Shown here one piece after another: positions 25,007 to 33,286 of a stretch of 64,000 bases of DNA (positions within the stretch are counted from its first letter, which is position 1; every line of letters begins with the position of its first letter). A model generated the notes under the pieces. It was given only the letters and a program-made list of their open reading frames with translations, was not told where the DNA came from and made no database searches. Source of the DNA: Nitrospira moscoviensis (GTDB lineage Bacteria > Nitrospirota > Nitrospiria > Nitrospirales > Nitrospiraceae); assembly GCF_001273775.1 (NCBI RefSeq), contig NZ_CP011801.1, positions 1,590,001 to 1,654,000 on the forward strand. The letters are read 5' to 3'. The position numbers were made by a program, and so were the translations under genes.

Positions 25007-26959
25007 ATGAGCGCCAATGGACTCGTTCAAATCGACGGCCTGCCCCCGATCAAGAAAGAAGATCGGAAGCAGTCGAAGGTCATGCTGCTGTTCCCGCCGG
25101 AATGGGTGCCCACGGCGCCATATCTCGCGCTGCCGTCGCTCACGGCCGTGCTTCGCGGAGCGGGGCATGCCGTGATTCAGCGCGACATCAACATCGAGAT
25201 GTACGACCACTTCTTCAGCATGGACTTCCTGATCTGGCTGAAGGCCCGGCTTGGCATGCAGCTCAAGGAGCTCCAAGATAAGGAAAAGGCCGGTGTCATC
25301 ACCGAGCAGGAGGCGGATCAGAAGCTCGTGGTCGAGCGGGCGAACGCCGTCGACGTGTTCGACTTGGCCGACCGGGCCGAGGACGCCAAGCGCATTGTCC
25401 GCGGGGAGCGGTTCTACGACGCCGACAAGCTCGAATGGGCGCTGAATACGTTCCGCGAGGTGATGCAGTACATCTCCGCGGCCTACTATCCGGCCTCGCT
25501 CGTCTTTTATCCCATGGAAAGCAACCTCGGGTACCGGCCGGGGGTGTCGAAGGAAGTGTTCGCCTGTCTCGACGACGAGCAGGTGAACGTGTACCGCGAC
25601 ATCTGCAATCAGCTCGTGCTGCCTTCGGTCGCCAAAGAAAGGCCCGATGTCGTCGGCCTGTCGATCGGCACGCAGATGCAACTCCTGGCCGGCCTCACGT
25701 TCTGTAAGATGATCAAGGAGACCTTCCCGGACGTCCACGTCGTCGTGGGTGGGAACGTCATCACCCGCCTGCAGGAGGAGCTGCCCCATCACGAACGATT
25801 TTTCAAGGAGGTCTTCGACTCGGCGATCTTGTACGAAGGCGAGCATGCGCTCTTGTGGCTTATTGAAGCTCTGAACGGCCAGCGGGACATCGCCACGGTT
25901 CCAAATCTGATGTATCGGGACGCCGCGGGGCAGGTGCAACAGAACAAGGAAGTCTATACGGAAAAAACGACGGCGCTGCCGCTCCCGGACTTCGACGGCC
26001 TGCCGCTGGACCACTATTTCGTGCCGGAGCGCATCATCCCGTATCTCGCCACGCGCGGGTGCTACTGGGGCCGCTGCACCTTCTGCGATCACGGCCAGGG
26101 CTATTTCGATCAGTACCGCGGTATGACGGCGCAGCTGGTGGTCGAGCAGGTGAAGGCGCTGCGCGACAAGTATCAGTGCCGGCACTTTCTGTTCTCCGAC
26201 GAGTCCTATCCGCCGGCGCTGTTCAAAAAGGTGTCGCAGCTGTTGGTCGATCAGAACGTCGGCGTCAAATGGACGACGCTCATCCGTTTCGAAGAGACCT
26301 TGCAGGATCAAGCCATCTGGGATCTCGCGGCCAAAGCCGGCTGCTGCACGCTCTACTACGGGATGGAGTCGGCGAACGAGCGCGTGCTCAATCTGATGGA
26401 CAAGCATGCGAAGAAAAGCGTGATTCAGAATAATTTACAGTCGGCGGCCAAGGCCGGCATCTGGAACCACGTGATGGCGTTCTACGGCTTCCCCGGCGAG
26501 ACGCGGGAAGAGGCGTTGGAGACGCGGCAGTTCGTCCTCGACAACCAGCCCGTGATCCATTCCGTCGAGCTGTTCTACTTCGTGGCCTACCGGCACACGC
26601 CGATGGTCCGCAATCCCGAGAAGTTCGGCATCACGATCCACAAGCAGGAAGAGTACGACCTGCCGCTCGACTATTACTACACGCTCAACGAGCCGGTGGG
26701 GATTTCCTGTCTCGACGCGATGCAGCTCTGCGAAGAGTTTTACAAGAACGACTTTCAGCCCTGGGCCGTCCGCGTGAACGCCCGCGAGCACGTCTTCCTG
26801 TACATCTCCAGGTTCGGCACGAACAAGCTGCCGCAGATCTACGCGCAGCGCCAGACGGTCGGCGTGTCGGACAGTGTGTCGGGTCTCGTCACGTGGCCGG
26901 TGGCTCATTCGGAGGGCGACGAGGGGATGGCGCGGGTGACGAGCCACGAGGTAGGGTGA
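25007..26959 (+). CDS. B12-binding-type radical SAM enzyme, paralogue 2
   Basis: A 650-aa protein colinear with the upstream enzyme along its whole length. The N-terminal domain opens KVMLLFPPEWVPTAPYLALP and includes PDVHVVVGGN, close to but not matching the DXHXXG B12 motif. The cluster motif is again CX4CX2C (CYWGRCTFC, Cys352, 357 and 360). Shared later elements are DESYPPALFKK, MAFYGFPGETREEA and a C-terminal HVFLYISRFGTNKLP. I start it at ATG 25007 rather than the TTG at 24992. Tandem duplicated and then diverged enzymes may act on successive or related substrates. Confidence 0.78.
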   Translation: MSANGLVQIDGLPPIKKEDRKQSKVMLLFPPEWVPTAPYLALPSLTAVLRGAGHAVIQRDINIEMYDHFFSMDFLIWLKARLGMQLKELQDKEKAGVITEQEADQKLVVERANAVDVFDLADRAEDAKRIVRGERFYDADKLEWALNTFREVMQYISAAYYPASLVFYPMESNLGYRPGVSKEVFACLDDEQVNVYRDICNQLVLPSVAKERPDVVGLSIGTQMQLLAGLTFCKMIKETFPDVHVVVGGNVITRLQEELPHHERFFKEVFDSAILYEGEHALLWLIEALNGQRDIATVPNLMYRDAAGQVQQNKEVYTEKTTALPLPDFDGLPLDHYFVPERIIPYLATRGCYWGRCTFCDHGQGYFDQYRGMTAQLVVEQVKALRDKYQCRHFLFSDESYPPALFKKVSQLLVDQNVGVKWTTLIRFEETLQDQAIWDLAAKAGCCTLYYGMESANERVLNLMDKHAKKSVIQNNLQSAAKAGIWNHVMAFYGFPGETREEALETRQFVLDNQPVIHSVELFYFVAYRHTPMVRNPEKFGITIHKQEEYDLPLDYYYTLNEPVGISCLDAMQLCEEFYKNDFQPWAVRVNAREHVFLYISRFGTNKLPQIYAQRQTVGVSDSVSGLVTWPVAHSEGDEGMARVTSHEVG

Positions 26960-26963
26960 AGAA

Positions 26964-27030
26964 GGCTGAGGCTTAGGTGAAGGCTGAGTTCGGATTCTTC
27001 GCTCAACCTCGACCTTGACCTTAACCTTCC
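26964..27030. repeat. Hexamer-based inverted repeat, copy 1
   Basis: The right arm is a run of hexamers ending caacctcgaccttgacc then ttaaccttcc. The left arm carries imperfect complements (gctgaggcttaggtgaaggc). A closely similar arrangement is at 32838. It lies between a plus-strand and a minus-strand gene end and partly overlaps the end of the latter. It could form a terminator-like hairpin. Confidence 0.55.
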
Positions 27031-27278
27031 GTGTCTGGGACGAGCACGGCGCGGAGCAGCGCATAGGCGGCTTCGATCGTGCGGGTCATCTCCTCGGCCT
27101 TTTTGTACGCCTGCATGTATTGCGTGGGATGGTTGGTGAGATTCGCGTAGCGGGCGGGATTCCAGGTATAGAGCTGCACGCGTTTGGCGCGTTCCAGATC
27201 TTCCGATGTGACGGGGAGGGTAAGCCCGAGAATCTCCAAGGCGTGGTGCACGTCCTTTTGCGAGATGCCGTCCGTCAT
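27021..27278 (-). CDS. Degenerate J-domain-like protein
   Basis: An 85-aa protein from ATG 27278. The pattern ALEILGLTLPVTSEDLERAK, TWNPARYANL, then KAEEMTRTIEAAYALL matches the J-domain layout (helix I with LGL, helix II, W-x-P-x-[RK]-[YF], helix III with K-A and IN-AY). The HPD tripeptide needed to stimulate DnaK is replaced by NPA, so classical co-chaperone activity is unlikely. It is antisense-flanked between two radical-SAM genes. Similar J-like fragments occur as modules of larger proteins elsewhere. Confidence 0.5.
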   Translation of the reverse strand: MTDGISQKDVHHALEILGLTLPVTSEDLERAKRVQLYTWNPARYANLTNHPTQYMQAYKKAEEMTRTIEAAYALLRAVLVPDTEG

Positions 27279-27317
27279 GATGCTACTGTGACAAGGCCGC
27301 GATAGGGCTGTCAATCA

Positions 27318-28556
27318 ATGCCGACCGTTCTTCCCATCCTCCAGCCGACGCCGATCTTCACCCAGAAAGACTATCGCGATGTCCTCCGGCGAGAAATGGA
27401 CGCCGGAAAAATTCCGCTGAGCCTCGGACGCGATTGCCCCGTCAAGTGCGAGTTCTGCTACGAGCTGGACCATTCGTACCGCGAGACGCTCGACCCACCC
27501 AAGACCACCGACGAGGACTGGAAGTATATTCTCGACTACATCAATAAGAAGCCGACCGATCCGAAGCAGTTCTGGTGCCTGGGCGGCAACGAGTTCATGG
27601 AGTGGACCGACCTGTTTCTCCATCCCAAGGCGATGGAATGGGTCGAAGACTTCCTCAAGTACACCGACAAGAACATTCAATTCTTCACGGTCGGCTTCGT
27701 CCATGTGCCGAAGATCCATCAACTGGCGGCTCAGTACCCCGGCCGGATCAATTTCGAGCTGTCCGTCATCACGTTGAGCGACTACCGCCCGCGGCTCATG
27801 CCGCATGCGCCGTCCGTCAAACATCTCATGAAAGTACTCGACGGGCCGGCGGTCTCCTCGGCGAACTTCTACGCCTTCGACGTCCACACCATGTCGAAGG
27901 ACGCCGTGACGATTTCTGGCATCAACAAGAAGTGCGTGCTCTGGATGGGCACCCTCACGCCGGTGCGCGGGCTGAAGGAAGAGACGGCCAGCCTCATGCG
28001 GCAGGGGCGGAAGTTTCTGGCGGAGGAAGCCCTCCGTATCTACGACGCGGCCCTGCCCAATCTCCAGACCATCCACACGGAGGCCTACATCACGGCGTTC
28101 CTGAGCCGGCGGCGCATCGTGAGCCTGTTCGATTCGCTCGAATTGGAGAAGAGGGACACGCTGGTCACGGCCTGGAGCGTCTATAAGATCCTCACCACCT
28201 ACCGGAAGAACCGCGCCAAGTTCCTCTATGTGCCGAATGCGATGCTCGCCGGCGATTCCGACTGCACGGTCTTGCTGACCTTCGACGACATCGCGCGGCG
28301 GCTGAGCGGCCAAAAGCTGATCCACATCCCCAAGTGCGTCATGCAGTCCGGCCGCGGTCCCTACAGCGACATCACCGGCGTGACGCTGGAGCAGTTCATG
28401 AAGAAGACCGGCGTCAAGGTGAAGGTCCTGCACAAGATCGACACCCGGTTTGCCAACGAGCAGCTCTACAAGAACGGCTCCTTGCAGAACTACGTCGAAA
28501 ACTACGTCCGGAATCCGATGAGTCAGAGTTATGAAGCTCTGCCGCGCCCCGCATAG
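27318..28556 (+). CDS. Radical SAM enzyme, third in the cluster
   Basis: A 412-aa protein. A canonical CX3CX2C is at residues 40-47 (CPVKCEFC), preceded by PLSLGRD. Next come WCLGGNEFMEW and VGFVHVPKIHQLAAQYPGR, consistent with a SAM barrel. The C-terminal part (YVPNAMLAGDSDCTVLLTF) may be a separate substrate-binding domain. It is not obviously related to the two preceding CX4CX2C enzymes. ATG 27318 is 39 bp from the divergent J-like start. Reaction unknown. A palindromic repeat lies just after its stop. Confidence 0.75.
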   Translation: MPTVLPILQPTPIFTQKDYRDVLRREMDAGKIPLSLGRDCPVKCEFCYELDHSYRETLDPPKTTDEDWKYILDYINKKPTDPKQFWCLGGNEFMEWTDLFLHPKAMEWVEDFLKYTDKNIQFFTVGFVHVPKIHQLAAQYPGRINFELSVITLSDYRPRLMPHAPSVKHLMKVLDGPAVSSANFYAFDVHTMSKDAVTISGINKKCVLWMGTLTPVRGLKEETASLMRQGRKFLAEEALRIYDAALPNLQTIHTEAYITAFLSRRRIVSLFDSLELEKRDTLVTAWSVYKILTTYRKNRAKFLYVPNAMLAGDSDCTVLLTFDDIARRLSGQKLIHIPKCVMQSGRGPYSDITGVTLEQFMKKTGVKVKVLHKIDTRFANEQLYKNGSLQNYVENYVRNPMSQSYEALPRPA

Positions 28557-28558
28557 CA

Positions 28559-28750
28559 GCCATGTTCAAAAAGGCCTTCTGGCAAGGCCGCAGGGAGCAC
28601 GGCGACTGAGGAGGTACATACCAAGCTTCGCTTGTCCCGCTCGCTTCAATCAAATGCGAGCGGATAGGTATCTTGCCTCCAGTCGTCTTATAGTACGCCG
28701 CAAGGAGACGTGCGACTGAGAACGCCGCCAGAAGACTTTTTCAACATGGC
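28559..28750. repeat. Long imperfect palindrome, copy 2 of 5
   Basis: The outer arms gccatgttcaaaaaggcctt and cttttt-caacatggc pair. The interior has ggcaaggccgcag, the family core in the opposite orientation to the other copies. It begins two bases after a stop codon and ends 11 bp before the next gene. Confidence 0.7.
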
Positions 28751-28761
28751 AAAAGGCTGAT

Positions 28762-29691
28762 ATGCCTGATCGGCATACCATCAAGTTCTACCAGGCGGAC
28801 GTCTTCACGGATGAGCCGTTCGGCGGCAATCCCGTGGCGGTGATTCCCGAGGCCGATGGGCTGAGCGACGATCAGCTCCAGCAGATCGCCCGGGAGATGA
28901 ATCTCTCGGAAACCGTCTTCGTCTTTCCGCCCACCGACAAGGCCGCCGTCGTGCGGCTGCGCATCTTTACCCCCACACAGGAAATTCCCTTCGCCGGCCA
29001 CCCGGTGATCGGCACGTTCTTTATCCTCGCCGAGCTGGGCATCATCCGCGTGAAGGAATCGCTGACACGCGTGATGCAGGAGTGCAACATCGGGCTGTTT
29101 CCGGTGGAGCTCCATGCCGTCGCCGGCCTGGTTGAGCGGGTGGTGATGACGCAGCCGAAACCGGAATTCCTCGGTCCGATAGAAGAAACGGAAGACCTCT
29201 ATAAGGTCGCCAGCGCGCTCGGGCTCTCCAAACATGTGATCGCCGATACCAAGTGGCCGATCGAAGTCGTGTCGACCGGCCTGCCCGTCATGATCGTGCC
29301 GGTGCGGACGTTGACCGCGGTTCGCTCGATCCGTCCGGATGCCACGGCCATCGCCGATCTCTGCCGGCGATTCGGCGCCAATGGACTCATGGTCTTTACC
29401 ACCGTCACGGTCGAGCCGTCGGCGACGGTCCATACCCGCATGTTCGCGCCCTCGATCGGCATTCTCGAAGATCCCGCCACCGGGAGCGCGAGCGGCGCGC
29501 TCGGGGCCTATCTGGTCCAGAACGGTGTAGTCGATGTCCTCCCTGTGACGGAGATCATCGCCGAGCAGGGCTTCGAGATCGACCGGCCTTCCAGCATCTA
29601 CATTCAAGTGGAGTCGGACGACGATATCATTCAGTCCGTCAAAGTCGGCGGGCAGTGTGTCAAAGTGATCGAAGGCACGCTCAACTTTTAG
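28762..29691 (+). CDS. PhzF family isomerase/epimerase
   Basis: A 309-aa protein with the PhzF fold: YQADVFTDEPFGGNPVAV at the N-terminus, catalytic-region Glu in MNLSETVFVFP (residues near 46), then RIFTPTQEIPFAGHPVIG and the second-half mirror MFAPSIGILEDPATGSASGAL. Family members catalyse proton transfers such as dihydrohydroxyanthranilate isomerisation. Actual substrate here is unknown. ATG 28762 is used. It sits between two copies of the palindromic repeat and directly downstream of the radical-SAM cluster, but transcript sharing is uncertain. Confidence 0.88.
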   Translation: MPDRHTIKFYQADVFTDEPFGGNPVAVIPEADGLSDDQLQQIAREMNLSETVFVFPPTDKAAVVRLRIFTPTQEIPFAGHPVIGTFFILAELGIIRVKESLTRVMQECNIGLFPVELHAVAGLVERVVMTQPKPEFLGPIEETEDLYKVASALGLSKHVIADTKWPIEVVSTGLPVMIVPVRTLTAVRSIRPDATAIADLCRRFGANGLMVFTTVTVEPSATVHTRMFAPSIGILEDPATGSASGALGAYLVQNGVVDVLPVTEIIAEQGFEIDRPSSIYIQVESDDDIIQSVKVGGQCVKVIEGTLNF

Positions 29692-29692
29692 C

Positions 29693-29860
29693 AGGATGAT
29701 GAAAACGCCCTGTAACGGCGTTCTCAGTCGCACGTCTCCTTGCGACGTACCACCTCGGGAAACGAGCCGTCTGGGCGGCTCGGGGGATGGGCGGGTGAGA
29801 AGGGTACGTCGCAGTCGCCGCGCTCCCTGCGGCCTTGTTACACGGCGTTTTGATCATCCT
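29693..29860. repeat. Long imperfect palindrome, copy 3 of 5
   Basis: Arms aggatgatgaaaacgccctg and acggcgttttgatcatcct are complementary. The interior contains ggcgttctcagtcgcac, gcgacgtacc and tgcggccttg, as in the other copies. It starts one base after the phzF-type stop codon. Confidence 0.8.
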
Positions 29861-29905
29861 GTGGTGAGTCGTGCTGACGGTCGAACGGAAAGAAAGGGCG
29901 CATTC

Positions 29906-30934
29906 ATGAAAGCCGTTCTCTTTCGTCAGCATGGCGGGCCGGACAAGTTGTCGTATGAGGACGTGCCGGAACCGGCGATCGGACCGGAAGATGTGCTTGT
30001 CAAGGTCAAGGCCTGCGCGCTGAATCATCTCGATATCTGGATTCGCCAAGGCAATCCCGCCTATCCAATGCCGCTGCCGCATATCTCGGGTTCGGATGTG
30101 GCCGGGCTTGTCGAGCAGGTCGGCTCGCAGGTGGACAACGTGACGGTCGGGCAGCGGGTCTTTCTCTCGCCCGGCATCAGTTGTTGGCGCTGCGAGGCCT
30201 GCCTGGCTGGGCGTGACAATTTCTGCCGCTCCTATGGGTTGCTGGGCGCTATGACGGCCGGCGGCTATGCAGAGTATGTGAAAGTCCCGTTCCGCAACGC
30301 GATTCCCATTCCCGGCGATTTGCCCTTCGAGCATGCGGCGGCGTTCCCGCTGGTCTCCGTCACCGCCTGGCACATGCTGTTCGCCTTGGCCGACCTTCGG
30401 GTCGGAGAAACGGTCCTCATCATGGGAGCGGGGAGCGGAGTTGGCCACATGGCCGTGCAGATGGCGCATCTCGCCGGGGCGCGCGTCATCACGACGGTCG
30501 GCTCCGATGACAAGATTCCGAAAGCCGTGCTCCTGGGCGCGCATGCCGTCCTCAACCATGCCAAAGAAAAAGTGGCCGAGCGGGTGAAACTGCTCACGGA
30601 AGGCCGCGGCGTGGACGTCGTCATCGAGCACATCGGTCCCGAAGTCTGGGAGAGCTGCCTCGCGTCGCTGGCGAAGGGCGGCCGCCTCATCACCTGCGGC
30701 GCGACGACCGGCCCGGAGGTGAAGCTGGATCTCCGGTACGTCTATTCGAGGCAGTACACCATCAAGGGGTCCTACATGGGCACCAGGGCGGAATTGCTCA
30801 AAGCTGGGGAGTTGGTCGGTCAGCACAAGCTGAAGCCGGTCGTCGACAAGACCTTCCCGTTAAAAGACGCCCGAGCCGCTCAAGAATATCTGCTCAGTAG
30901 GAAGTTTTTTGGTAAGATCGTGCTGGCCGTGTAA
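29906..30934 (+). CDS. Zinc-type alcohol dehydrogenase / quinone oxidoreductase family (MDR)
   Basis: A 342-aa protein from ATG 29906. The frame runs further upstream through the palindromic repeat and is not coding there. It has the GroES-like N-terminal domain (ALNHLDIWIRQGNP, then PHISGSDVAGLVEQVG) and the structural-zinc Cys cluster CWRCEACLAGRDNFC near residue 93. The NAD(P) site is ETVLIMGAGSGVGHMAVQMA. VDVVIEHIG follows. It reduces quinones, enals or aldehydes with NAD(P)H. Exact substrate cannot be assigned. Confidence 0.85.
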   Translation: MKAVLFRQHGGPDKLSYEDVPEPAIGPEDVLVKVKACALNHLDIWIRQGNPAYPMPLPHISGSDVAGLVEQVGSQVDNVTVGQRVFLSPGISCWRCEACLAGRDNFCRSYGLLGAMTAGGYAEYVKVPFRNAIPIPGDLPFEHAAAFPLVSVTAWHMLFALADLRVGETVLIMGAGSGVGHMAVQMAHLAGARVITTVGSDDKIPKAVLLGAHAVLNHAKEKVAERVKLLTEGRGVDVVIEHIGPEVWESCLASLAKGGRLITCGATTGPEVKLDLRYVYSRQYTIKGSYMGTRAELLKAGELVGQHKLKPVVDKTFPLKDARAAQEYLLSRKFFGKIVLAV

Positions 30935-31057
30935 GGATGCTGAAAGCGGTCCCCGACGGCGTTCTCGGTCGCATGCCTCGCTGCGACGTACCCCAGAGGG
31001 TACGACTCACTCGTCATGCAACCTGCGGCCTTGTTGGATGATCGTTTTGAGCATCCT
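30934..31057. repeat. Long imperfect palindrome, copy 4 of 5
   Basis: Arms aggatgctgaaagcggt / atcgttttgagcatcct. The core gcgttctcggtcgca, gcgacgtaccccagagggta and tgcggccttg closely matches copies 1 and 3. It overlaps the last base of the dehydrogenase stop codon. Confidence 0.8.
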
Positions 31058-31106
31058 TAGAGAGAGAAGAGCGGCGAGAATGGTAAAGGACAAATAGGAG
31101 GGCCGT

Positions 31107-31541
31107 ATGCCGAACACGATTGCGCGTATCATGACGAAAAATCCCAAGAGCGTCGGACCCAACACGTCCGTCATGAGCGCGGCCAAGACGATGCGCACGG
31201 CGCGGGTGGGGTCGTTGTTCGTCAAGAAAGGCAAAAAACTGGTCGGAATTCTCACCGATACCGACATCGTCCGCCGCGCCGTCGCCGGGGGCAAGCCGCT
31301 CGGCAAGCTGACCGTTGAAAAGATCATGACCAGCCCCATTTGCACGATCGAAGGCAGCCAAACCGTGGACGATGCGCAGGACATGATGGGCGATCTCGGT
31401 GTGCGGCACCTGGCCGTGACCAGAGGCGGAGACATCGTCGGCGTCGTGTCGGTGCGCGATCTGCTGATGTTCTACAAGCGCTATGCGCAGTCGAAGATAT
31501 CGGAGATGGATTACTCGGAACCGAAGATCGGGCAGGACTGA
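31107..31541 (+). CDS. CBS-domain pair protein
   Basis: A 144-aa protein made of two CBS motifs: residues about 8-62 (IMTKNPKSVGPNTSVMSAAKTM, GILTDTDIVRRAV) and 70-128 (IMTSPICTIEGSQTVDDAQDMM, GVVSVRDLLMFY). Tandem CBS pairs bind adenine nucleotides and usually regulate a partner. AGGAGG precedes the ATG. A paralogue lies in the heme operon at 62953. It is cytoplasmic, and its partner is unknown. The 210-bp spacer downstream holds no clear gene. Confidence 0.88.
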   Translation: MPNTIARIMTKNPKSVGPNTSVMSAAKTMRTARVGSLFVKKGKKLVGILTDTDIVRRAVAGGKPLGKLTVEKIMTSPICTIEGSQTVDDAQDMMGDLGVRHLAVTRGGDIVGVVSVRDLLMFYKRYAQSKISEMDYSEPKIGQD

Positions 31542-31754
31542 AAAACCGTGACGCGTGATGAGTGACGAGCGCGGCCTGTTTGGCTGCATCTATGTTTAGG
31601 AGGTCGAGCAAGCCCATCTCTATTTGGCCATAAAATCGCCTCTCTCCATGCTAGAAAAGCTGTGTTTTGGTTGGGTGGCTCAGTTCTGAGAGGATCAGCT
31701 TATCATCGCAAGACACACGATCACTGACCCGACGTTCAGACGGTCTGAACGGTA

Positions 31755-32009
31755 CTATCGATAAGCTTCTCTTCGGTGCTTAATGCGATACACGATCACC
31801 TTCCTGGCATGATCGTCGATCTCATACAGTATGCGATAGTCGCCAACACGGTAGCGGTAGCTTTCCACTCCGGAAAGCTTGATGGCTCGGTGAGATCGTG
31901 GGTTCTGTTCCATGCCTCGGAACGCATCGGCGATCTGTTTAGCGATGCCGGCAGGGAGAGCGAGGAATTCTTTGCGGGCGCGAGGTTGAAGCAGAACCTC
32001 GTAGGACAT
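31755..32009 (-). CDS. RelE/ParE-family toxin
   Basis: An 84-aa protein with the compact RelE fold: YEVLLQPRARKEFLALP, then IKLSGVESYRYRVGDYRILYEIDD and VIVYRIKHRREAYR. The basic and aromatic C-terminus is where RelE-type mRNA interferases carry catalytic residues. ATG overlaps the antitoxin stop (ATGA), the usual coupling of antitoxin-toxin operons with the antitoxin first. Confidence 0.85.
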   Translation of the reverse strand: MSYEVLLQPRARKEFLALPAGIAKQIADAFRGMEQNPRSHRAIKLSGVESYRYRVGDYRILYEIDDHARKVIVYRIKHRREAYR

Positions 32010-32233
32010 CAGCGGGCAAGCTGAACGTGATACGTGAGTTCGTATTCCTTTAGCACCTCGGTGAAGGGGATACCTTTTTCTTTCTTGGCCTTTTCCCGCC
32101 GAAGGTCTTCGAGATCCTCCAACTCTTCCATCAGGCTCTCATAGCGAGGATTACCCTTGGCCCATTCCCATACTTCACGGGAAATGCCGATGGAAGCCTG
32201 CTTCCCTCGTTTGCTCGCCTTTGTCTTTGGCAT
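32009..32233 (-). CDS. Antitoxin of the RelE-type pair
   Basis: A 74-aa protein from ATG 32233 (GAGGGAG upstream). The N-terminus KTKASKRGKQASIGISREVW suggests a small ribbon-helix-helix-like or similar DNA-binding region; the C-terminal half is charged and helical (LMEELEDLEDLRREKAKKEK) and would wrap around the toxin. It is translated first and overlaps the toxin start by one base. Operon autoregulation is expected from known systems. Confidence 0.75.
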   Translation of the reverse strand: MPKTKASKRGKQASIGISREVWEWAKGNPRYESLMEELEDLEDLRREKAKKEKGIPFTEVLKEYELTYHVQLAR

Positions 32234-32317
32234 ATACCATCTCCCTCTGTAGGTCTTTTCGTCATGATGGTAGCGATCCATCATCATAATGGTCAAGGGA
32301 AGAAAGCCATGGCGGAC

Positions 32318-32830
32318 TTACTTTGTAAGCTCCTTCACGAGGTGCCCCAGCTCAGGCAGGATCAATTTCTCCATCGCGAGCCGGACGGCGTTTTCTGAGC
32401 CGGGGGTGGAGAAGAGCACGCGGCCTTTGATGATGCCGGCGGTGGCGCGGCTCATGATGGCCGGCGAGCCGATCTCCTGATAGGTCAAGTAGCGGAAGAC
32501 TTCACCGAATCCGTCCAGCCGTTTCTCCAGCAACGCATCCACCGCTTCGAACGTTGAGTCCCGCCTCGAAATCCCCGTGCCGCCGTTGATGATGATGGCC
32601 TGCACCGTGTCATTCGCCGTGCCTTCGGCGATCCGGTCCTTGATCTGTGCGGGCTCGTCCTTCACGAGGTGATAAGCGGCGACGGTGTGGCCGTTCTCCT
32701 TGAGCAGCTTCTGAATCAGCTGGCCGCTCGTATCCGTCTCCGGCGTGCGGGTGTCGCTGCACGTGATGACCATGCAGCTGACGGACTTGGGTGCGCGGTG
32801 CTTATGTTCCTTGTGACTGGGGGTGGTCAT
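32318..32830 (-). CDS. moaB: Molybdenum cofactor biosynthesis protein MoaB/Mog family
   Basis: A 170-aa protein with the MoCF-binding fold: SCMVITCSDTRTPETDTSGQ near the N-terminus, IIINGGTGISRRDSTFEAVDALL at about residues 84-106 and ATAGIIKGRVLFSTPGSENAVRLA near 130-150. These bind molybdopterin and catalyse its adenylylation in the cofactor pathway. Length and motifs fit MoaB rather than MoeA. It is flanked by a hexamer repeat and a ferredoxin gene, with no other moa gene visible. Confidence 0.9.
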   Translation of the reverse strand: MTTPSHKEHKHRAPKSVSCMVITCSDTRTPETDTSGQLIQKLLKENGHTVAAYHLVKDEPAQIKDRIAEGTANDTVQAIIINGGTGISRRDSTFEAVDALLEKRLDGFGEVFRYLTYQEIGSPAIMSRATAGIIKGRVLFSTPGSENAVRLAMEKLILPELGHLVKELTK

Positions 32831-32837
32831 GTGGGGT

Positions 32838-32912
32838 CAGGTTGAGATTAAGGTTGAGGCTGAGGTCGAAGGGCGAAGTTCGCCGCAACCTTAACCTGAG
32901 CCTTAACCTTCC
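32838..32912. repeat. Hexamer-based inverted repeat, copy 2
   Basis: The left arm aggttgagattaaggttgag and right arm ccgcaaccttaacctgagcc then ttaacctt are complementary runs of six-base units (a/g-GGTTn). The right arm nearly matches the one at 26964. It lies between moaB and the ferredoxin gene, both on the minus strand. Confidence 0.6.
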
Positions 32913-32913
32913 T

Positions 32914-33240
32914 CTACTTCCACACCATATCCGGATTCAGCCTCGCGACCGGCGTGCCCTTGCCGATGTGTTCATCGAGGATCGTGGCGACGTCGGCTTC
33001 GGTGACTTTGGCGTACCAGGTGTTGTCGGGATAGACCACCACGGTGGGACCGAGTTCGCAGGGACCCAAGCAACCGGTGGCGCTTACCAGTACTTCGCCC
33101 GGTGGAGTGCCCCTCTGCATGAGTCCCATGTTGAAGGCCATGAGCAGCTGTGCGGCTCCGGCTGATCCGCAGGACGGCTTCGGATGGCCGGGTGGCCGTG
33201 AGTTGGTGCAGACAAGGATGTGATATTTCGGCTTGGGCAT
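32914..33240 (-). CDS. Thioredoxin-like [2Fe-2S] ferredoxin
   Basis: A 108-aa protein of the Aquifex Fd/NuoE-like type: ILVCTNSRPPGHPKPSCGSAG at the N-terminus supplies two Cys, and ATGCLGPCELGPTVVVYPD supplies the other two. The protein carries one [2Fe-2S] cluster on a thioredoxin fold and acts as a soluble electron carrier. It is the downstream neighbour of moaB in genome order; upstream 46 bp separate it from a cyclotransferase-like gene. Confidence 0.9.
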   Translation of the reverse strand: MPKPKYHILVCTNSRPPGHPKPSCGSAGAAQLLMAFNMGLMQRGTPPGEVLVSATGCLGPCELGPTVVVYPDNTWYAKVTEADVATILDEHIGKGTPVARLNPDMVWK

Positions 33241-33286
33241 GCGATCTCCTCAATTAAAATTAAACATTCCAGGTTCAAAATTGCAT

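Noticed and set aside
24872..26407. 511-codon minus-strand frame
   Set aside because: Antisense of the second radical-SAM gene; composition (many Arg, His, Asp, Gln) and lack of any domain mark it as a shadow.
28531..28719. 62-codon ORF overlapping a palindromic repeat
   Set aside because: It lies in the radical-SAM gene end and the palindrome; the structure explains the sequence better than coding.
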